This document shows positions 1 to 4,784 of a stretch of 8,709 nt of DNA, one piece after another. The DNA comes from Candidatus Omnitrophota bacterium (GTDB lineage Bacteria; Omnitrophota; Gorgyraeia; B26-G9): NCBI GenBank assembly GCA_003645745.1, contig QNCH01000054.1:1-8709 (forward strand), read 5' to 3'. Every line of letters begins with the position of its first letter. Position 1 is the first letter of the stretch. Under the pieces are notes generated by a model that searched no databases, was not told the DNA's origin, and saw only the letters and a program-made list of their open reading frames with translations. Both the position numbers and the translations under genes were made by a program.

Positions 1-1
1 A

Positions 2-412
2 GATTTTGAATCAGGATTAAATTCTAATGAAGAGATGATTTTAGTGGAACTGCCTGGAGGAGAGACTGATTATGTTTGCAGGTATAAATGGGAATTGTTT
101 AATTTTCAGATAAATCCCAGTACGAAATCTCCGGATGTAACGGTAATCGGCACATTTAAACAGTATCCTTTAAAGCTTGCCTGGGCAATAACTGTGCATA
201 AGAGCCAGGGTAAAACTTTTGAACGAGTAATTATTGACACAAGTGGAGGGGTATTTGCTTGCGGGCAGATGTATGTTGCTTTGAGCCGCTGCAGGACATT
301 AGAAGGCATATTATTTACCAGGCCATTACAAAAAAAGCATATATTTACAGATCAGAGAATAGAAAAATTTTTTAAAATTTTTAGGAGTAAAAATGAACAA
401 AGAGAAGATTGA
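2..412 (+). CDS. Pif1/RecD-like superfamily 1B DNA helicase, C-terminal end (5' truncated by window)
   Basis: The frame is open from base 2, so the gene starts upstream of the window; the first internal ATG (35) is not the true start. The 136 visible residues form the end of helicase domain 2A. W-A-I-T-V-H-K-S-Q-G-K-T (about visible residues 61-72) is the HKSQG block, and G-Q-M-Y-V-A-L-S-R (about 88-96) is motif VI with its arginine finger. This pair is typical of Pif1-family and RecD-like helicases (UvrD_C_2 type domain). These are 5'-to-3' ATP-driven DNA helicases acting at replication and recombination structures. The Walker A and B motifs would lie upstream and cannot be checked. A short basic tail ends the protein with no extra domain. 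The 3' end overlaps the dCMP deaminase start by 20 bp in another frame, implying co-transcription. Pif1 versus another SF1B member cannot be settled from this end alone. Confidence 0.85.
   Translation, partial: DFESGLNSNEEMILVELPGGETDYVCRYKWELFNFQINPSTKSPDVTVIGTFKQYPLKLAWAITVHKSQGKTFERVIIDTSGGVFACGQMYVALSRCRTLEGILFTRPLQKKHIFTDQRIEKFFKIFRSKNEQRED
383..387 (+). promoter_or_regulatory. Ribosome binding site of the dCMP deaminase gene
   Basis: AGGAG lies five bases before the ATG at 393, inside the end of the helicase gene. It is the best Shine-Dalgarno match in the first gene cluster and fixes the start of the downstream gene inside the helicase frame. Confidence 0.75.
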
Positions 413-860
413 GATACGTCCAGGCTGGAATGAATATTTTTTAAGTATTGTTAAATTAGTGGCACAGCGTTCCACATGTTTACGCAGGAAAGTTGGCGCG
501 TTGATTGTTAAAGATAAACGCATTCTTTGCACTGGTTATAACGGTGCTCCTTCCGGATTGGCGCATTGTGCTGATGTAGGGTGCTTACGCGAAAAATTAA
601 ACATTCCTTCAGGACAAAGACATGAGCTTTGCCGCGGTTTGCATGCAGAGATGAATGCTTTTTTGCAAGCAGCGCGATACGGCATTAGTTTAGTGGGAGG
701 CATTATTTACTGCACAAATTATCCCTGTATTATTTGCGCGAAGATGATTATTAACGCGGGAATAAAAGAGGTTATTATTTTAGCGGATTATCCTGACCAA
801 TATGCTAAGGACATTTTAGCTGAGGCTGGTATTGAAGTTAAAGTGGTTCAGGAAAAATGA
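393..860 (+). CDS. comEB: dCMP deaminase (ComEB-type, zinc-dependent cytidine deaminase fold)
   Basis: The 155-residue length is normal for bacterial dCMP deaminases. The zinc and catalytic signature is complete: H84-A85-E86 (zinc ligand and proton-shuttling glutamate) and P111-C112-x-x-C115 (the other two ligands). Family-typical blocks also present are G-Y-N-G-A-P-S-G near residues 48-55, followed by H58-C59, and the R-H-E-L-C-R-G-L stretch just before HAE. The enzyme hydrolyses dCMP to dUMP in the cytoplasm, feeding thymidylate synthesis; family members are commonly regulated by dCTP and dTTP. The start at 393 is supported by AGGAG at 383-387. The gene overlaps the helicase by 20 bp, and its stop overlaps the next start as ATGA (857-860), so the three genes probably form one operon. 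The name comEB comes from the Bacillus homologue and does not imply a competence role here. A riboflavin-type or tRNA deaminase is less likely given the dCMP-specific blocks. Confidence 0.92.
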   Translation: MNKEKIEIRPGWNEYFLSIVKLVAQRSTCLRRKVGALIVKDKRILCTGYNGAPSGLAHCADVGCLREKLNIPSGQRHELCRGLHAEMNAFLQAARYGISLVGGIIYCTNYPCIICAKMIINAGIKEVIILADYPDQYAKDILAEAGIEVKVVQEK

Positions 861-1447
861 AAATTAGAAAAAAATATGTATTAGGGATAATGGCCAGCCC
901 AAGGATATCCGGAAATTCTGATATTTTACTTGACCGCGCTCTTCTTGGCGCGCGAAATCGCGGAGCACATACTGAAAAAATTATTTTAAATTGCTTAAAT
1001 TTTTCCTGTTGTCAGGAATGTGAATCTCCAGGAGAAAGAGGTGTTTGCAAAATAAAAGATGATTTGCAAGATGTTTATTTAAAAATTAATCAGGCAAACG
1101 CGTTGATTTTATGTTCGCCAATATTTTTTGGCAGTTTAAGCGCTCAGGCGAAAATGTTGATTGACCGTTTTCAGTGTTTTTGGCAGTTTAAGCGGCATAA
1201 TAGGGGAAAAATAGAGAGAAATACGAAAAAAGCGGCATTTATTTGTGTATCAGCAGGTAAAAGAGAAGATTTTTTTTTAAATGCCAGAAGTATTGTTAAA
1301 AATTTTTTTGCTACACTTGACGCTGATTATATTACAGAACTATTTTGTCCTTTAGTGGAGCATAAAGCAGATATTTTAGAGCATCCCAAAAAATTAGATA
1401 AAGCCTTTATCTTAGGAGAAACACTTGTAAAGAGCGTAAGTGTTTGA
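857..1447 (+). CDS. Flavodoxin-fold NAD(P)H-dependent FMN oxidoreductase
   Basis: This 196-residue protein has the flavodoxin-like fold of NADPH-dependent FMN reductases and iron-sulfur flavoproteins. After the first strand, S14-P-R-x-x-G-N-S-D is the FMN phosphate-binding loop. C86-S-P-I-F-F-G-S-L-S-A-Q-A-K and the L-I-D-R-F that follows match the second flavin loop and dimer helix. Cysteines 51, 52, 55 and 64 come just before the D68-D-L helix, where iron-sulfur flavoproteins carry a cluster-binding cysteine set. Here the spacing (C-C-x-x-C-x8-C) is not canonical, so a 4Fe-4S cluster is doubtful. The likely role is two-electron reduction by NAD(P)H of an unknown substrate in the cytoplasm. 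The start codon shares the ATGA overlap with the dCMP deaminase stop, implying translational coupling. No functional link to dUMP formation can be shown. The stop codon (1445-1447) is followed two bases later by a palindromic repeat and lies in a GTTTGA half-site itself. Confidence 0.82.
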   Translation: MKIRKKYVLGIMASPRISGNSDILLDRALLGARNRGAHTEKIILNCLNFSCCQECESPGERGVCKIKDDLQDVYLKINQANALILCSPIFFGSLSAQAKMLIDRFQCFWQFKRHNRGKIERNTKKAAFICVSAGKREDFFLNARSIVKNFFATLDADYITELFCPLVEHKADILEHPKKLDKAFILGETLVKSVSV

Positions 1448-1449
1448 AA

Positions 1450-1480
1450 ATATACTCAAACGGAATGGGTTTGAGTATAT
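1450..1480 (+). repeat. Perfect 12-bp palindromic stem-loop just after the oxidoreductase stop
   Basis: ATATACTCAAAC (1450-1461) pairs perfectly with GTTTGAGTATAT (1469-1480) around a 7-base loop (GGAATGG). It starts two bases after the stop codon. The stem is A/T-rich and no T-run follows, so it is not a standard intrinsic terminator, although it could block 3' exonucleases. A further GTTTGA at 1442-1447 can also pair with TCAAAC at 1456-1461, giving two mutually exclusive folds. Confidence 0.8.
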
Positions 1481-1492
1481 ATCCAAAGAAGT

Positions 1493-1709
1493 CAAATTTA
1501 GTAATCGGTGAATGAAGCGGGGTTTCAGTTATGGATTTCTTGCAAGCAGGACAACAATTGGGAAATGACAAACATCAGAATAGACAATAAGAGCTGCTTT
1601 TCACTGTCATTCCCGCAATCTTTTAGCGGGAATCTACTACTAAAAATTTAATTATGTTAAAATAATAAATTTATGGTGTCCCCGCTTCATTCACCGATTA
1701 CCAAATTTG
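1493..1709 (+). mobile_element. Inner 217-bp MITE-like element with 30-bp terminal inverted repeats
   Basis: The left arm 1493-1522 and the right arm 1680-1709 are reverse complements at 29 of 30 positions; the one mismatch is at base 1500. The shared core reads GTAATCGGTGAATGAAGCGG from 1501. The 157-bp interior has no open reading frame of note and contains a small GC-rich hairpin. Near-perfect long terminal repeats around a short non-coding core are what a non-autonomous mobile element or a mobile REP-type palindrome looks like. No clear target-site duplication is visible at the edges, and the transposase family cannot be assigned. Confidence 0.65.
1609..1633 (+). repeat. Small REP-like hairpin (ATTCCCGC / GCGGGAAT)
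   Basis: ATTCCCGC (1609-1616) and GCGGGAAT (1626-1633) form an 8-bp perfect stem with a 9-base loop. Preceded by TGTC and followed by CTAC, it resembles the widespread intergenic palindromes of the form GTCATTCCCGC...GCGGGAATC found in many bacterial genomes. No T-run follows, so it is unlikely to be a terminator. Confidence 0.6.
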
Positions 1710-1730
1710 TAAAAAAAATTTCAACAAAAT

Positions 1731-1758
1731 TCGCAAATTCAGTGGCTTTGAGTATAAA
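1731..1758 (+). promoter_or_regulatory. Possible sigma-70 type promoter for uvrA carried by the repeat's right end
   Basis: TCGCAA (1731-1736) and TATAAA (1753-1758) are separated by 16 bp. The -10 fits well; the -35 matches TTGACA at only three positions. The same architecture with the same spacing recurs at 4722-4749 before the TPR gene. The drawback is position: a transcript start near 1765 would leave only about seven bases before the uvrA ATG at 1772, so the AGGG at 1761-1764 would not be fully used. No LexA-type operator is evident. Confidence 0.35.
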
Positions 1759-1771
1759 ATAGGGTAAACCA

Positions 1772-4591
1772 ATGCAAAATAAGTTTATTGTTATTAAAGG
1801 CGCTAAAGAGCATAATCTTAAGTCTTTAGATCTGAAATTGCCAAGGGATAAATTGATTGTGATTACCGGGCTTTCCGGATCAGGCAAATCATCATTAGCT
1901 TTTGATACTATTTATGCTGAAGGGCAGCGCCGTTATGTTGAAAGTTTGTCCGCATACGCGCGTCAGTTTTTAGGGCAAATGCATAAGCCTGATGTGGAAT
2001 ATATTGAAGGGCTTTCACCTTCTATTGCGATTGAACAGCGCACAGCAAGCGCTAATCCGCGTTCTACAGTAGCAACGCAAACTGAAATTTATGACTATTT
2101 AAGATTGCTTTTCGCGCGTGTCGGCGTTCCGTATTGTTACTCCTGCGGCAAAAAAATTTCTCAGCAGTCAAGTCAGCAGATTGTAGAGCAGATTTTACAA
2201 CTGCCTGAAGGGAGCAGGCTTTATATTTTTGCTCCGCTTGTATGCGGCAGAAAGGGCGAGTATCGCGCTGTGTTTGAAACAGCGGCAAAAGCAGGTTTTG
2301 TGCGTGCGCGTGTTGATGGGGAAATTTATGATTTAACTGCTCAAATAAAGTTAAATAAAAAAAAGAAACATACAATTGAAATTCTTGTTGACCGAATTAT
2401 TTTAAAACAGTCGGAAAAGACAAGGATTGCTGATTCTGTGGAAACAGCTTTAAAAGCTGGTAAAGGCACAGTGATTGTTGGCAGGCAAGACTCTGCGGGA
2501 AATATTGAGGAAATGATTTTTAGCGAAGTTTATGCTTGCCTTAAGTGTGGAATTAGCTACGCGGAACTGCAGCCGAGGATGTTTTCTTTTAACAGCCCTT
2601 ATGGCGCATGCCCTGAATGCGGTGGTTTAGGGACAAATATGAAGATAGATGAGGATTTAGTTGTACCTGAGCGCGCTAAAACTTTACGTGAAGGGGCATT
2701 ACAACCATGGCGCAGAGGCGGCAAGGGGTATTTGATGTATTACCGGGGGATGTTGGGTGAATTAGCGGCTACAGTTGGCTTTAGCCTGGATGTAGAGTTT
2801 AAGCGCCTTGATAAAGGTGTTCAGAATTTGGTGCTTTATGGCGGGGATGTATATGTTTGGGGCAAAAAATATGAAGGAATTATTCCGCATTTAACACGGC
2901 TTTTCGCGAAAACAGAAAGCGAGTTTTTAAAACAGGAAATTAATAAATATATGAGTTCTTTGCCCTGTCCTGTATGTAGGGGAGCGAGGTTAAGGAAGGA
3001 GAGCCTGGCAGTTAAAGTTGGCGGTAAATCTATTTATGAATTAACCAGGCTCTCAATTTCAGACGCGTTTAAGTTTTTTAACAGATTAAATTTAAATGAA
3101 AAAGATACGCTTATTGCTTATCAGATATTAAAAGAAATCAGGCAAAGGCTTAAATTTATGCAAGATGTTGGACTTGGTTATTTAACCTTAGACAGGCAAA
3201 GCAGTACACTTTCAGGCGGAGAAGCGCAAAGGATTCGTTTAGCTACGCAAATTGGGTCAAAACTTACCGGTGTAATTTATATTCTTGATGAACCGAGTAT
3301 CGGACTGCACCAACGTGACAATGAAAAGTTACTGCGCACTTTGAAATCATTGCGTGATCTGGGAAATACTTTAATTATTGTTGAGCATGATGAAGATACA
3401 ATCCGCAACGCTGATTATATTGTTGATTTAGGCCCTGGCGCTGGCCGTGCTGGAGGCAATATTGTGTGTATGGGCAATCTGAAACAAATTTTATCAACTA
3501 AGCGTTCTCAAACCGCGCAATATTTAACCGGGAATTTTAAAGCAAAACTGCAACTTAAGCAGCGTTCTTTAAAAAAGAGAAAGTATTTAGAAATTATCGG
3601 AGCAAGAGAACATAATCTTAAAAATATTAATGTAAAAATTCCTTTAGGGCTCTTTGTTTGTGTGACGGGTGTTTCAGGATCCGGAAAATCAACGCTTGTT
3701 GATGAAATATTATATAAAGCTCTGGCACAGAAAATATTTTTTTCTAAACATAAGCCGGGAAAACATAAACAAATAAAAGGCATAAAAAATATAGATAAAG
3801 TAATTGTAATAGACCAATCTCCGATTGGCAGGACACCGCGTTCAAATCCTGCTACATATACAGGGATATTTTCTCCAATCAGGGATTTTTTTGCTAAACT
3901 GCCTGAAGCAAAACTTAAAGGTTACGGCCCTGGAAGATTTAGTTTTAATGTAAAAGGCGGAAGGTGCGAAGCGTGCAAGGGAGATGGGATTAAAAAAATA
4001 GAAATGCATTTTCTCGCAGACGTGTATGTGGAATGTGAAGTTTGTAAAGGGAAACGTTATAACACGCAAACTTTAGAAGTTGCATATAAGGGCAAAAGCA
4101 TTTCGGATATTTTAGAAATGACTGTGGAAGAAGCAGTTGGCTTTTTTAAAAACATACCGCGTATTGCGCAGAAATTAGCAGTTTTAGAAGATGTTGGTTT
4201 AGGCTACATTCAGCTTGGCCAACCGGCAACTACTCTTTCAGGAGGGGAAGCTCAGAGGATTAAATTGTCTTCAGAATTGTCTAAAAAAGCTACAGGCCGC
4301 ACATTATATATTCTTGATGAGCCGACAACTGGCCTGCATTTTGTTGATATAGATAAATTGCTTAGTGTGCTGCATAGATTAGTTGACTATGGCAATACAG
4401 TGTTAATAATTGAGCACAATCTTGATGTTGTTAGGACAGCTGATTATATTATTGATCTGGGCCCTGAGGGCGGGGAAAATGGAGGAAAAGTTGTGGGCAG
4501 CGGTACTATTGAGCAATTAATGCGGAACAAAGATTCTTATACAGGCAAATATTTGCAAAAACATTTATACTCAAACGTAATAGGTTTGTAA
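1772..4591 (+). CDS. uvrA: UvrA, excinuclease ABC subunit A (nucleotide excision repair)
   Basis: This is a full-length UvrA of 939 residues (family about 940). It dimerises, scans DNA for bulky lesions and hands them to UvrB in the cytoplasm. Both ABC ATPase modules are intact: Walker A G33-L-S-G-S-G-K-S-S and G633-V-S-G-S-G-K-S-T; signature L480-S-G-G-E-A-Q-R and L822-S-G-G-E-A-Q-R; Walker B I504-L-D-E-P-S and I847-L-D-E-P-T; H-loop E538-H and E881-H. Cysteine pairs C256/C259 with C280/C283 form the zinc module of the first half, and C732/C735 with C755/C758 that of the second. Extra CxxC pairs at 122/125 and 399/402 are usual in the family. The start has AGGG about seven bases upstream. 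The usual C-terminal S-Y-T-G-K-Y-L block ends near residue 928. The last residues, about 931-939 (ending S-N-V-I-G-L), are encoded inside an inverted repeat. The gene stands alone, without uvrB or uvrC in view. Confidence 0.98.
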   Translation: MQNKFIVIKGAKEHNLKSLDLKLPRDKLIVITGLSGSGKSSLAFDTIYAEGQRRYVESLSAYARQFLGQMHKPDVEYIEGLSPSIAIEQRTASANPRSTVATQTEIYDYLRLLFARVGVPYCYSCGKKISQQSSQQIVEQILQLPEGSRLYIFAPLVCGRKGEYRAVFETAAKAGFVRARVDGEIYDLTAQIKLNKKKKHTIEILVDRIILKQSEKTRIADSVETALKAGKGTVIVGRQDSAGNIEEMIFSEVYACLKCGISYAELQPRMFSFNSPYGACPECGGLGTNMKIDEDLVVPERAKTLREGALQPWRRGGKGYLMYYRGMLGELAATVGFSLDVEFKRLDKGVQNLVLYGGDVYVWGKKYEGIIPHLTRLFAKTESEFLKQEINKYMSSLPCPVCRGARLRKESLAVKVGGKSIYELTRLSISDAFKFFNRLNLNEKDTLIAYQILKEIRQRLKFMQDVGLGYLTLDRQSSTLSGGEAQRIRLATQIGSKLTGVIYILDEPSIGLHQRDNEKLLRTLKSLRDLGNTLIIVEHDEDTIRNADYIVDLGPGAGRAGGNIVCMGNLKQILSTKRSQTAQYLTGNFKAKLQLKQRSLKKRKYLEIIGAREHNLKNINVKIPLGLFVCVTGVSGSGKSTLVDEILYKALAQKIFFSKHKPGKHKQIKGIKNIDKVIVIDQSPIGRTPRSNPATYTGIFSPIRDFFAKLPEAKLKGYGPGRFSFNVKGGRCEACKGDGIKKIEMHFLADVYVECEVCKGKRYNTQTLEVAYKGKSISDILEMTVEEAVGFFKNIPRIAQKLAVLEDVGLGYIQLGQPATTLSGGEAQRIKLSSELSKKATGRTLYILDEPTTGLHFVDIDKLLSVLHRLVDYGNTVLIIEHNLDVVRTADYIIDLGPEGGENGGKVVGSGTIEQLMRNKDSYTGKYLQKHLYSNVIGL

Positions 4592-4599
4592 AATTTAGG

Positions 4600-4713
4600 C
4601 GTTTCCCTGTGCTGTAGATTGGAACGTTCTGACTTAAGACAAACCGCAGGCGCAGCTTGCTGCGTTGAGGTTTGGCGATAGAAGAACGTTTCAAGATGCG
4701 GTGCAGGGAAACG
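4600..4713 (+). other. Core long hairpin of the element, possible structured RNA
   Basis: Pairing runs 4600-4616 with 4697-4713 and 4619-4630 with 4683-4694, interrupted by a 2x2 mismatch. A loosely paired stretch follows, then 4640-4645 with 4669-4674 and an apical stem 4651-4655 / 4660-4664 with loop CTTG. Five positions are G.U pairs when read as + strand RNA (4610, 4611, 4613, 4615, 4622 with 4703, 4702, 4700, 4698, 4691). In a - strand transcript each would be an A.C mismatch. This favours folding of the uvrA-sense transcript or of one particular DNA strand. No match to a known RNA family is claimed. Confidence 0.5.
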
Positions 4714-4721
4714 TCATAAAA

Positions 4722-4749
4722 TTGCAAACCTATTACGTTTGAGTATAAA
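4722..4749 (+). promoter_or_regulatory. Possible outward promoter in the element's right end, driving the TPR gene
   Basis: TTGCAA (4722-4727) and TATAAA (4744-4749) are spaced by 16 bp; the -35 matches consensus at four of six and the -10 at five of six. Transcription would begin near 4756, about 29 bases before the ATG at 4785. The -10 and most of the spacer lie in the right terminal repeat, so the element would supply the promoter for the envelope genes downstream. Confidence 0.45.
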
Positions 4750-4784
4750 TATGCATAAGCGCATTTGACAACTATTAAAAAACA

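Larger units (their letters stand above)
1450..1756 (+). repeat. Composite nested inverted-repeat element filling the gap before uvrA
   Basis: The 324-bp gap between the oxidoreductase stop and uvrA has no credible gene; it is built of concentric inverted repeats. The outer ends are TATACTCAAA at 1451-1460 and its exact reverse complement at 1747-1756. The left end 1451-1473 also matches the left terminal repeat of the element downstream of uvrA (4566-4588) at about 21 of 23 positions. The right end 1731-1756 matches that element's right end at about 18 of 26. Inside sits a separate inverted repeat pair (1493-1522 and 1680-1709), and inside that a short hairpin (1609-1633). I infer a degenerate MITE-like element carrying a second one, not a single functional unit. 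No transposase is present. Confidence 0.65.
4563..4750 (+). mobile_element. 188-bp palindromic MITE-like element overlapping the uvrA 3' end
   Basis: Terminal inverted repeats 4563-4588 and 4725-4750 are perfect over 26 bp, with outer end ATTTATACTCAAACG. Inside, 4600-4609 (CGTTTCCCTG) pairs with 4704-4713, and pairing continues with wobbles to the centre, so nearly the whole element folds into one long hairpin. The ends carry TATA on both sides, compatible with (but not proving) a TA target duplication as in IS630/mariner-type MITEs. It has no coding capacity. The left repeat supplies the last uvrA codons, and the uvrA stop (4589-4591) comes immediately after it. Related ends occur in the gap upstream of uvrA. 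Confidence 0.75.

Noticed and set aside
1450..1480. Intrinsic terminator after the oxidoreductase gene
   Set aside because: The stem is A/T-rich and is followed by ATCCAAAG, not a T-run.
1450..1756. CRISPR array
   Set aside because: The repeats are inverted and nested, with no direct repeats at regular spacing.
1687..1887. 66-codon minus-strand open frame spanning the uvrA start
   Set aside because: It overlaps the UvrA N-terminus and Walker A region in antisense and has no motif or ribosome binding site.
2064..2375. 103-codon antisense open frame inside uvrA
   Set aside because: It is antisense to a strongly conserved gene, has no recognisable domain, and its composition reflects the complement of uvrA codons.
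4622..4629. GAACGTTC as a LexA/SOS operator linked to uvrA
   Set aside because: It lies downstream of uvrA, lacks the spacer of the GAAC-N4-GTTC operator, and is explained by the hairpin arm pairing with 4683-4694.
4563..4750. Integron attC site
   Set aside because: The ends do not fit the RYYYAAC/GTTRRRY core sites and the perfect terminal repeats are too long; no integrase or cassette array is visible.
4765..4770. Perfect TTGACA as a -35 box for the TPR gene
   Set aside because: A matching -10 at normal spacing would fall inside the coding sequence after the signal-peptide start at 4785, and no good hexamer is there. The TTGCAA/TATAAA pair upstream fits better.
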